Assembly: GCA_914767715.1 (NCBI GenBank)
Contig: OU612069.1
Span: 18,039,387-18,103,386, forward strand
Origin: Membranipora membranacea
Taxonomy: Eukaryota > Bryozoa > Gymnolaemata > Cheilostomatida > Membraniporidae
Length of the DNA: 64,000 nt
Reading direction: 5' to 3'
Position numbers and translations under genes: made by a program
The notes under the pieces: generated by a model
The model's input: the letters and a program-made list of their open reading frames with translations, nothing else
Told to the model about the DNA's origin: nothing
Database searches by the model: none
Part shown: positions 1-11,100 of the stretch, one piece after another
How the letters are laid out: each line of letters begins with the position of its first letter
Numbering within the stretch: position 1 is the stretch's first letter

Positions 1-260
1 TATTTCCGTTGTCTACCAATACCATTAAGTATGTAGAAATTTGGGCAAAACCAGTTACGTAATTGAACCTTGCTGCACTCCCGATGCCTTCTAGATATCC
101 ACTCTCCGATTCTGAACCAGCAATAGTAGTTGTTATGTTTCCATCGGTGGTTCTCAAAGCATGTCTGTCTGAATAGAGCAGATTTCCTGGTATTGATAGA
201 TCAGCCTCGATGTGGTAGACCGTGTGTGGTACATCCATAAATGCACGGAAAGAACCAGAG
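1..260 (-). CDS. NHL-repeat protein, partial (internal or 3' exon, cut by window edge)
   Basis: The minus strand is open from a splice acceptor (AG at 261-262, behind a pyrimidine tract) to the window edge, about 86 codons. Its second half reads like an NHL beta-propeller blade: a short LLYSDRHALR strand, then TIAGSESESGYLEGIGSAAR, RFN, and a closing strand ending LVDNGN. NHL repeats usually mediate protein-protein or protein-RNA contacts. Nothing here shows which partner or compartment applies. The exon begins in phase 2. A 33-nt stretch at 573-605 on the same strand has an acceptor, a strong GTAAGT donor and a matching frame, so it may be the exon before. The rest of the gene lies left of the window. 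The family assignment rests on one blade. Confidence 0.55.
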
Positions 261-845
261 CTGCAATGCAGAGAAAAATTGACAAGATTGCAACGACTTA
301 GCAATTTATATGCTCATATTCAGGGATTAATGCAAACTGCTATAAGCTAAAATTTATATACTATATACAATAATGGCAATATTGGATGTGGTTTTAGGTT
401 TGCTCACCTGTTATCAAACGCTATCACAGAAGAAGCAGCAAACAGTCCTACAAGGGCAAACACTGTACGAGTCTGTAAAATATTATAATTACAACATTAA
501 TAAAGCAGATAAAATCCACCATATGTTTTGTAGAGAAATATTCAGACACAATTCATATGACAATGAACTTACCTGTAGACGCTACAACTTAGCTTATCCG
601 AACCACTGTGTTACCGGACGGTATAGCTAAATCTACAGTGTCCATAGTCTCTGGTCTAATTGTGACTCCCGAATCCTGCTGGCTATGAGACAATTTGCTG
701 CATGCATTTAAATATTGAGGTGACTTCCAGAAATATCCAAGTTGGCCATTGAATAATGTTTACACATACATTTTTATCAAGTAAGACACAAGTCAAACTG
801 CTTCTATTCGCTTTGTGAAAGGGAATAAGTTTGTATGTCACTCAC

Positions 846-906
846 CATCATGGCTGGAACAATCTGTCTGTTCACAGCTATAGCATCTGAATTTGTCTTC
901 TATAAC
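846..906 (-). CDS. Candidate Cys-rich exon upstream of the NHL exon
   Basis: This minus-strand stretch lies between an acceptor (AG at 907-908) and a GTGAGT donor (840-845). It is open in one frame and encodes a Cys-dense peptide containing RCYSCEQTDCSSHD, a spacing reminiscent of Ly6/uPAR-type or other small disulphide domains. It ends in phase 1, while the next candidate exon (573-605) needs phase 2. So either another exon lies between them, or the gene is damaged, or this exon is spurious. A second open stretch at about 608-690 containing IPSGNTVVRIS runs into a stop. The link to the NHL gene is inference. Confidence 0.25.
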
Positions 907-959
907 CTGTTGCTGAGATCAACCTCAGCCAAATGGTAACGACGCTACTCCTGCTACAT

Positions 960-1262
960 AGAGTTGTGGAAGAGAGATGGAAAGCAACGAACAGCTAAAT
1001 GAAATCAGTGGGTGCACTGAAAATGATTTTATTAACAAAAAATGAAAGATATTGCAGCAATAGAAATACCACACCAAACCCATTGTATGATACATTTTTT
1101 GCTTATCATTGCTGCTACTGATACAATAAACAGATATTAATTTTTTGCTACCAGAAATTACTGTGATATCAATGCCTAAGCAAAAAATGAAAATGAATTC
1201 AATTCTAAAAAGTATATTATTCAATATCAAATAACTTCACTAAATACCACAGTTTATAGGGG
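960..1262. repeat. Diverged interspersed repeat, copy 1
   Basis: This stretch aligns by eye with 2141-2455 in the same orientation. Shared landmarks in order are AGCTAAATGAA, ATGATTTTAT, AAAGATATTGCAG, TTGTATGATA, TATTAATTTTTTGC, ATGCCTAAGCAAAAAA and AGTTTATAGG. The copies differ by many substitutions and small indels, so the duplication is old. A shorter, weaker match (CAATGCCAAAGCAAATGGAAA) is near 4.7 kb. There is no coding potential. Confidence 0.6.
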
Positions 1263-1387
1263 ACTCATATTCAAATGCAATAGGCTACCCTATCATGGTA
1301 GCCTGTCCTTACACAGAATTTTTTTACCATTTTGCATCAGAAAAATTATAAATTATTGATTAAAAGGTTGATTAGAATCCAATGTCA

Positions 1388-1540
1388 TATCACTCGCCCA
1401 TCCCGAGGCATGAGCGGTGAAATATAATTGCCTTAATGGCGAGGCCGCAATATCTGGGCCAATTTGCTCTCAGTTTGCAGGCAAGTCGGAGCACACCTGG
1501 GGGCCAACCAATCCCCAGGAGAAGATGGACTGCAGTGGGT
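1388..1540 (-). repeat. tRNA-derived SINE relic (body only)
   Basis: On the minus strand this carries the body of the SINE seen complete at 10.8 kb: ACTGCAGTCC, a GGTGTGCTCCGACTTGCCTG-like block, GAGAGCAAATTGG, CAGATATTG, GGCCTCGCC and a terminal GATGGGCGAGTGAT. The tRNA-like head is missing, so this is a 5'-truncated copy. Confidence 0.6.
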
Positions 1541-2140
1541 ATTATTGGTATAATTATAATTAAATAAAAAGTTAAGTTATCCTCGATCCTTGCTTCTAGG
1601 GTGCATGAAGTGATACAATGTAGCTTACTTGGTCTTTCTCATCGTCACTCCATGACGAGCAGTTTCCTCCCTTGATTCTTACCATACTTACAACTCCAAC
1701 TCATCAAAAACTCGAATGATCTGAGGCACGCTACTTATTTTTACGATTGAGTCACAGTAATGAGCATCCACAAAGAACAAAAGGCAAGCATCAGACAAAG
1801 AGCCGGAATATATGTCTCGATGGGACTCTATTATAAAGCCAAATTGTTCCATCGGTTGAAATGATAAGAATGCAGTGCTTTTTGCTTACAGGTTAAAGAA
1901 GTGTTGTTTATCGATCAAAATGTGTTTTGCAATGTCTGAATTGTAAAAAAAACTATGAAACAGGATAACAGTATTTTCCAATGTGACAAGTGCAGAACAT
2001 TGAGGGAATTTTTTTTGCACAAATCTAAAGACTTCTAGGATCTATGCAGTAAAAATACCGTTGGTGATCATTTTTTGTGCTCCAAATCTATTGCCAGCAC
2101 TGGGTACAACCTCAAAGGCAGAATGGAACGGATGCTGCTG

Positions 2141-2455
2141 AGAGCTGTGCAAAAGAGATCATAAGTATTTGAAAAGCTAAATGAATCCATCAGCTGGACC
2201 TCTGACGATGATTTTATGGGCAAAAAAAAGATATTGCAGAAAAATAAATCACAATACTAAAGCAATTGTATGATGAAAGATAACTGTTTATCAGCGCTGC
2301 TACTGCTATAATATATATATATTAATTTTTTGCAAGCAATTATTATACAGTTATCTATGCCTAAGCAAAAAACTGAAATTTAAATGGATTTAATAACCAT
2401 AAATATCTAATACTTGTCAACTCGATTCTCGATGTACAATAGTTTATAGGATTTT
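2141..2455. repeat. Diverged interspersed repeat, copy 2
   Basis: This is the partner of the repeat at 960-1262, with the same order of landmarks. It has an AT dinucleotide run near 2315 that copy 1 lacks. Its ends are approximate. Confidence 0.6.
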
Positions 2456-5164
2456 GTTATTTCAAAACAATGCATGATACAAGAAAAGTTTCGCGCCATG
2501 TAAGAGCGGAACCCAAGGGTAGCTAACAAAAACCCAACATAGCTATACAATATATTTACACAATGAAAATTCATGGCACTTGTATTATGTAGATTGTAAG
2601 AAATTATCCCCTCCTGCTCATCCATAAAGTATTTATAGGTATTTAGTGATGAAGCCCAGCAAGCTACCACTTCCAAATGTTTTTATTTACTGCTTAATTT
2701 TTTTCTTTTTTTTGAAACAGATTATACTCCTACATTACATTAGATGTGTGACTCTTATTGCTACTTATTGATGATGAGGAATTGCTCTGGCCTGATCCTT
2801 ACAATCCTAAAAACTTGTGAAATGGAATATCCCAAGATTTATTTTCACAGAAACCACGAGTAGTGAAAATCACAAAAATGGAATTAGGAATTCTGGATAA
2901 CAGTTGTGTTATTAATCACTGGATGATCTCTTAGTCTTTTGAGCTAATGAGTGAGAGACAACCTGCTCTAATCAAATCACAGGCAACTGAAGGATGAAAG
3001 GGAAGTGCATACTGAGAAAGTAGGCTGCGCGGTTAATCAAATCTATAGTGAGTATTAATATGCATATTGATTCCCTTTGTTTTGATTGAGACAGGAGGTT
3101 GATGGTGTTTGATCCGTCAGCATAACTGGCTTCCCTTCCCCGTTTCTGTTTATCTGTGGCAAGAAAACATGCCTTTTACTGAATATGCTGAGGGTCATCT
3201 TGGTTGGCAATTCACTGACTGCTCCAGGGTGCTCAGATAGGAGTAGAGGTCTGTTTAGAAGTCTGGAGCTGTGATACAAGCAGAACTGATGCCCAAACCT
3301 CTGAATTGTAGTCATAAGAATAAGTTACTAAATCTCAAAGTTATAATTGGATTAATACTATATTTAGTAAACTTGCAGCCACACCTCTCCCATTTCACAA
3401 AGTTAAATGGAATTGATTGGTTCTCTTATTTGGCTAACATTTTTTGTGGATATTCCAACAATTCTTATTTCATTCTAGTGTTTCTTTTTGGAGGGATGGG
3501 GCCTTACTTCAGAACCAGCTAACAGCAACACGCTTCAGTCTTAGTTCTGATTCAACAACATACCCTTTTGCTTGGGAATTGTATTGAGTTACCCTCATAT
3601 TCATAATGTTCTATTTTGAGAAAATGAACAGCTAAAACTTGACTTACAAACATTTGAACGCAATACGAAAATCTTCTACAGCCGCCTTGCACTTTACTTG
3701 GTTATGAAATTGATGATACGCATGTGCAAGGGCTCTTTTACTAGTTAGTCTTCAGTGTATCATATTTCAATGCCTTTAAAAAATTAAACATGAAGAATTG
3801 CCTCCTCATTAATCAAGAGGAGAAAACTCTGGTAAATTTGCCTCCACACTATTTAAGCCATATAATAGCCTGAGTTGACTCAGCTTTCAGTTGCAATAGT
3901 AGATTTAAGCGTAAGGCCTTAACTTATTGAAAGGATTTTGAAAGATGTCTGACTGGGCTGTGAGCACTTTTTGACTAAGTTTGGTTGGGTTACTAACTGA
4001 CTGACAGAGTAATGATATACCCTTTGCTTCTGCCTCTGTGCTAGGTTTTATGTGTCCACTTCTTGACCTCAAGCAAGATAATGTAGACCAAAAAAATAAT
4101 TTATATTAGCTTCAGGATCAACGGCTCAGACAGAGATGCTTAGCATTCTGCGCATGCTCAGCTCTGGGCATGAGCTGATCTCTACAAAATTGAGTCTCGG
4201 AATTCCGAAGCCATCTGATTGGCTACCTGCTCTGGTGGCACACTCCCAAATACGTGCGGAATTGTCAGCAAGAGTTATCTTTTATTGCCACTATTGGCTA
4301 AATTTGCAGGGGATACCCTATTCTCCCTGACCAAAAGTGCAATCAGAACCTAAGTCACGTATGATGCATACTTAGCCTTACGAAATCTTCTTTGAAGGAA
4401 TGATAGTCTTGTTTATCAGTGATCTACATGCTAGTCAGATCACGAGAGTTAGTATAGGTTCTTAGCTTTTCTTTGCCAATAGAAAAAGACTATTTCTCCA
4501 GTTATCCAGTAGGTAAGAGGGAACGAAAAGCCTGAAAATCCAATCAGAACCATTCAGAAAAGAAGGACGAGTGAAATATTTTACAAGATAGGTTGTCACA
4601 TAAATCTAACAGCATTTTAAGTGTCGAGCCAGTTTTAGGCATTGCTTGTTCGTCTTACCAACTGCAACACGACTTGCTAAACTAAGTTATTGTCAATGCC
4701 AAAGCAAATGGAAATGTAATTACTACAAAAATTGAAAATTTAATTAAAAATTCCTAGCTTGATTCTACATCTTTTGTTGGTCATTTGCTCACTAGGTCAA
4801 GTATGACAAAGATAGCTTAGTGGTTTTTTTGTGAGCCAGATATTTTGAAAATGATAACAGTCATCTCATGCCAATCTAAACTGTTACAAGCAGTTACATT
4901 GTTGCATTTTGTAACGTAAACATGAGTGTCATCTTTCTTTCATTATCTATTTGCACTGCATTGCTACTACTAGGTCAACGACCCTAGACTAGAGTTCTCA
5001 AGTTTAGTATACATAGACTGAGGTCATATCACACAGCACTTTGTCAATGAATGATAGGTACCCTAATCTGTAATATAATATATGAAGCAATGACCTAAAT
5101 TTGAGATGTGTTTAGTGCACTCAAAATCAACCACAGCTATCTTATTATCACCCTAGCAGCCAAC

Positions 5165-8100
5165 ATGGAGAGTACTGTTACTGCGACAGACACAAGCTAC
5201 TTTCAATGGCCGGACTATTTGGTTTTATTTTTAATGTTGGCCATCTCGGCAGCTATCGGGATATTTTACGCATGTACGGGAGGCAAGCAGAAATCCACAA
5301 AGGAGTACCTCTTAGCAGATGGTAACATGCATTGGTTTCCTGTTGCATGCAGCCTACTAGCAAGGTATGTAACAACACCGTAACAGATAAATCAACTCTG
5401 TGACTTCTCTGATATTATATATAAATATATACATATACCATTTTTATTTGCCAATTAAGTCACTTGGACATAACATGAGACCATGAATATACAAAAAATA
5501 ATGGTGAAACTAATCAAGTGAATTCCTCGAAAGTATTATAATCAAGGAAGGCTGATCTAATAAGAGTTTAGTTATCGGTATTTATATAATGATGGCATGG
5601 GGGATTTTCATTTGATAAACTCTCAGCTAAAGAACAAAAATATGTATCAGGAAAGTCATGGTATATTAGGGATGAAGATGTAAGACCGAGGATATTCTAG
5701 TCTTGAGTTATTTCCAATCACAGCCAACCCTTAATTGCACTCAGGATTGGCCGCGATTGCCATCATGATTGCCATTAGGGCGGCTGTGTTTCCAATAAGA
5801 ATATTGTGAACAATGGTAAAACATGGAATTGCTTATTGTAGTTACATATCGACTAATACACTGATCGGAGTACCGGCGGAGGTGTATATGTATGGTTCTG
5901 GGATGTTCTACGGTGGAATCGGTTTTGGTGTAGGAGCTTTACTCAGCGAGATGCTTTTCTTACCCGTTTATGAGCGACTGGGGATCATTAGTATATATCA
6001 GGTATGCTGATATTATAGTTTGAACACACTGTCATAGGTTGTAACCTCTGCGGATCCTAAATAAAGTTTTTAATAATGTGACATCATGAAAACCGCATTT
6101 CTCTCTGAGGTTGCAACGGCCGATCAAACCTCTGAGGATCAACTGAGTCTGCTCTCAACATATGTGACAACAATGGTGACGCTGTGCAAACCTCTGAGGT
6201 TGCAACCGCTATGTGTGTTTTGACCTTTGACATTACTGTATGGACAAATGATACCTGACCTGAGTTCAATCTTTAAAAAAAATCTCGAATCTGATAATGG
6301 TGTTGGATATCCAGTTTTGATGCTATCACCAGGACAATTTAATTTGTATTCAATATTTGAGTACTTTAAAATTCGGCATGTTACATAGTTTTAAGTTCGT
6401 TTGTTTGGTATTCAGCTTGAATATTTTGAGCTACCAGAGATTTATCAAATAGAATTTGAATGCACCATACACGAAACCAGCATGGTTGACAGCACATAAA
6501 AGCGTCCTGATAAACACAGAGATAATTGAATTAAAACTTGGTCAGATGACATAACACATATGTTGTGATTGATTGTTGCTGTTACAAATCCAATTAGGGT
6601 TTGGACAGCTAATTAAATTCTCTTCAAGGCTGGAAAGTTTCAATTGTCTTTTTCACCTTGAGAATTTCCAGGCCAAGGATGTCAAAACAGTCTTCTGCCT
6701 TGAAGCTAGGTACTTATTTCCAATGCAAAGTATCCAATATTTCTCCCTTCTGAGATAACCCTCCGTTTCTCTGTTGTCTGTTTTAGTATGTGGAGCTGCG
6801 ATTTGGAAGACCTCTGAAGCTTGTAGTGGCAGTCACATCTCTCATATCAATGGTGGGTAATTTACTCTGTCGCATATGCTGGTTTCCTACAGAACTACTT
6901 TCAGTGCTGTACTGAGGTCCTCGTTAACAAAAATCTTTTGAGTTCTCACTGTTAGAAGTTTGGTCAGAAACCGTGCCTAGTATTATTGGGCTTAAACTTC
7001 CAATACAAAAACCGGATAGCGGCCATTAAAAGTAATACGAAAAAAACTCGCTTGAATCTGTACTGCAACTCTCCATCTGATGTGATGGTTAGGAAAAAGA
7101 TAGTTATTGTATGATGAATGACTTCTACAGGGGGGAGGAGGGGCTACATCCTCAGGTTGAAAAGTATATCAGTGTTGCCAGCAATTGAAGACTTTCTATA
7201 GACTACTTTTGTTTTTAGCGAATTTACATTGGTAGGGCAGCAAAATGTGACAATGCAATATATCTTCAACATCTCATGTTTGCTCAATGAGGCTGAGGAT
7301 TTGGCCATTTTAATAAGTCCACTGTTTTCTTGTCACCATTGAATCTGAATCATGTTTTGACTTGTAGTCTGGTTAATGAATTAACTGGGGCCAATCCATG
7401 ATTTATTGACCTACCAGTTGTAGAAGAATCAAATGTGGTTGCCTCGCTATTTGAAAAACAATGGGTTGATAGTAATATGATACTATCTGCCTACATTTCA
7501 TGACCTATCCAGAGACTTTATGCTATACAGTGTCTCTGAGTCACAATACTGCATGACTTTGCTGCATGAAGGTGAACCTGAGTTGAACGAACCTACAATT
7601 GCAGTGAAAAGTATTTCAGATTGGTGAGGTGAAAATTTTTGTCCGAATAGCGTCTCTTCATGTTTGGTTCAAGGTTTTAGGAAGGAAATAATCTGTTAAC
7701 AAATTATCACCTAATTTGAGCTGTGCTGTGTTTATCTTTTATAGTTGTTTTATGCAGCGCTGGTTATTTATGGACCAGCTTTGTCCATTGCAGCAGGTAA
7801 GAATTAATATTAGCCTGCCAGAATTAAATAGAGTTTTCCTATTCGGTTACAAGAGGGGACAACTCGCTAGATTGTTCGCAAGAGTTGACAAGATTTGTTT
7901 CCCCCCCCCACAACAAAGCTTGTCAAGAGAGGCTAGGATGATCATAGTTTTCTGATATGAAAGTCTCATAACTAAGACATATATTATAGATAATCAAGAT
8001 GATCCTTCATGCTAAGCCTACCTAAAAAAATTGAAACAATAACTAGCATGCATTAAACTGTTTAGAGAACTTATGCATTATATGGGCCTATGACGTTACA

Positions 8101-11100
8101 AATGCGAACAGACCCTTGTGACTATCAATTGTCGAACTATAACGGCCCCAATTACTTCGGGGTCTTTCTAAAAATTTATGCAGATGATTATAATTGAGCT
8201 AAACCTCTGTTCGGTGTTTTAGTGACTGGAGTGAACATTTGGATTTCTATATTGTCCATAGCGCTTATTTCTATGCTCTATACCACAGTGGTGAGTAGTC
8301 TCAGGTTTATCAGATGCCCAATTTTTCAACTTGAGATTTCAACTGATCATCTATTTCATCAAGCCAACAATGAACTTAATTATAAATAATTTAATTGCTG
8401 ATCATACATGTTTGTATGCATATATATATATATATATACATACAAACATGTATGATCAGCAATTAAATTATTTATATATATAAATATAATGTTTATATAA
8501 ATTGACCTTGATCAATGTAACATGACTGGCCATGCAGAGAATGGAGATAATAATTAATAAACTTAGGCAGAGACGAAATTTTTGAAAACTAGCATAATTT
8601 AATTCAGGTCACTTGCAAAAAGTAGTTCCTATCAGGTTCTTTTGACAAAAGCCTCCCTTGCAGTGGACAATTCTGGCTTGTAGTAGTATATGAAACACTT
8701 CAAATGTCAAGATAAGAATCTGAAGGGTGTTCAGCAATGCAGACATTGATAACTTGGGGCACTAACGGCATTTGCATGTGTTTACTGATTGATAGGGCAT
8801 AAATGATTGTAGCTCATGGCTTTGGACCATTTGTTCTTCTGTTAATAAATTTCATCGTTTAATGACCTATAAACTATCCCACCAGCTGATTTATTCTGTG
8901 TTGGATGATTGCCAACTTTTTCTACACATCAAAGCCCAGTGTTTTTTTTCTATGAAGAATTGCATGTATTGCAATATGCAAAGTATGTAGGCTTGAAATG
9001 TCTAGTAGCCTGAGATCATTAGAAGGTGCCCTCTTATGACCAACCAAGGTTAAATTGAATATAAGTATCAGAGTGATGCATTTTAAACACCTTCTAGAAT
9101 TGGCTTGTTTGCTTAATTTAATTAAATAATTTGATTCAAATTATTGCGAATCAACTTCTTAGTCTGAAAGAATATATTTTTGTCAAATTTGATCCAATTA
9201 TCCTGCATATGGAGTTGCTCCCCCTTGGGCCGCACAGGTCAATTTAAACTCAATGTACATTATTGTAGGGAGGTCTAAAAGCTGTGTTGTGGACTGATGC
9301 GTTCCAGCTGAGCTTGATGCTGATAGGTATATTCATTGTGGTGATCTATGGAGTGAATGTTCAGGAGAATACTATCTCAGGAGTCTGGCAGGCTGCCAAA
9401 CTCAGCGGAAGGCTTGAAGCCTTTGAGTAAGTAACCTATAGAGGAATAATTTAAGTCTCTGCCACCTTCATGTATTGCTGATCACATCTGATCAGCAAGT
9501 TGAAACATTCTGGCTGCGCCATACACGATGATTGAAACATAATTTTTTGCCTGCTCCCTTAGATAAAATAACGGTGAAACATGAAAAGCAAATCTTTCTA
9601 CTATGATGATGAGATGATTCCTAACAGCCTTTTGTACTACATGGATTTTACTATCTGGTTCAGAGCCACAACTCTGTATAACTTACTGTCAGCTGGTTGA
9701 CACCTGTCATACCGATCAGCAACAACTCATTCCAGTAGCTGATAAACATCAGTGGTTAGGGTCAAAGTTGAGAAGTTGAGCTTTTTTCCTTTCCTATTAG
9801 CAAGATATGGTACAGTACGTCATTTTTCTGTCCACCCGAACATTGATGCTAAAAATGTGACTACAAATGCGGTACAAAATAATTGATTTTATTTCAGATC
9901 TCGTACATTTGACTTCGATCCTCGTGTGCGTAACTCATTCTGGGGAACCTTTTTAAATGGAGTTGTTCTATTCCTGGGAATGTATGGATGTAACCAAGCG
10001 TCTGTACAACGATATCTCTCATTACGCTCAAGGAAACATAAGAAAATGTAAGTCAGGTCACTTATAGGGTATTTATAATGCTGTCCTAACTTGAGTTGTC
10101 CTGCTCCTAATCAGATATTCTTAGCGGGATCGAAATGGCGGTTGAATGTTTTGGAAATGAAAATAATTACAAAATAAATTTAGATTTTATCAGTCAGTTT
10201 GATTTGAGTTTAACACGATATCGATGCCACAGTTCAATATTCTGTGCTTTTCAAAAACAATCTGATACCCAAAAAATAAGATTCTCTTTTCTGTTACAGG
10301 GCCTACATTTTCACATCTGTTGGAGTTGTATTGCTAAACTCCATCAGTGTTCTTATAGGATTGTCAGTGTTTGGTTACTTTAAGTTTTGTGATCCTCTGA
10401 TCACCAAAGATATATTTTCTAAAGATCAGGTATGTGGATAACTTTTTTATTTCAATATATCTATGCCTCGATAACTGGACAAGTGCTGGTAGTTCCCAAA
10501 CCCTGCCAGGATTTGTTGATAACTAGAGGGTTGAAAGCCTGTCTTGTCGAAGCTGGTCAAGACGGGCTGGTGAGCGGACAATAACTATTTTGATTTTGCC
10601 ACTGTATCCAAAGTAGGAACTATTAGCAACATAAATCTTTAGGTTTTGAGAATAGGTTCAAAGAGTCATGAGTGAAAGCTTGAATATTTGGTTAGTGAAA
10701 TTGGGGTTGGTAGGAGTAGGTACTTTTTGACAGTGTTACTCCGCTGAACTTTATTATCATCATGGTTATTGTTCGAGAGGTGAATGAGGTGGCTCAGTTG
10801 GTTAGATCGCCGTTCCTTTAGCATGCAAATGATGAAAGGTTGTGGGTTCGAATCCCACTGCAGTCCATCGACTACTGGGGTTCGGATTGCACCAAGGTGT
10901 GCTCCTGCCTGCCTGCACACAGAGAGCAAATTGGCACAGATATTGGGGCCTCGCCCCTAATGCACTAATATTTTGTCGCTATGCTTCCAGATGGGCGAGT
11001 GATAAGACGCCTGATTTTTAATCAATCAAAAGTAATAATTAATCACTGATGAGACTGTACAATATCTGTACGATTACACATTGATATGTTACAGCTCTAC

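Larger units (their letters stand above)
910..5164. other. Intergenic DNA, no supported gene
   Basis: This interval between the NHL-type gene and the SLC5 transporter holds a diverged repeat pair and a SINE relic (listed separately). The rest is AT-rich unique DNA. Short open frames at 925-1230, 2407-2676, 3055-3315 and 3271-3522 have no recognisable domain or splice context. The SLC5 promoter presumably lies near 5.0-5.1 kb, but I see no convincing core element there. Confidence 0.5.

Noticed and set aside
3945-3974. MSDW start resembling the MDDW/MAGW/MEDW starts of the GPCRs
   Set aside because: The frame stops after nine residues and nothing receptor-like follows; a chance match is likely.
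10793-10868. tRNA gene
   Set aside because: A and B boxes are good, but no acceptor stem pairs and the sequence continues into a SINE body. The same holds for 31780-31853.
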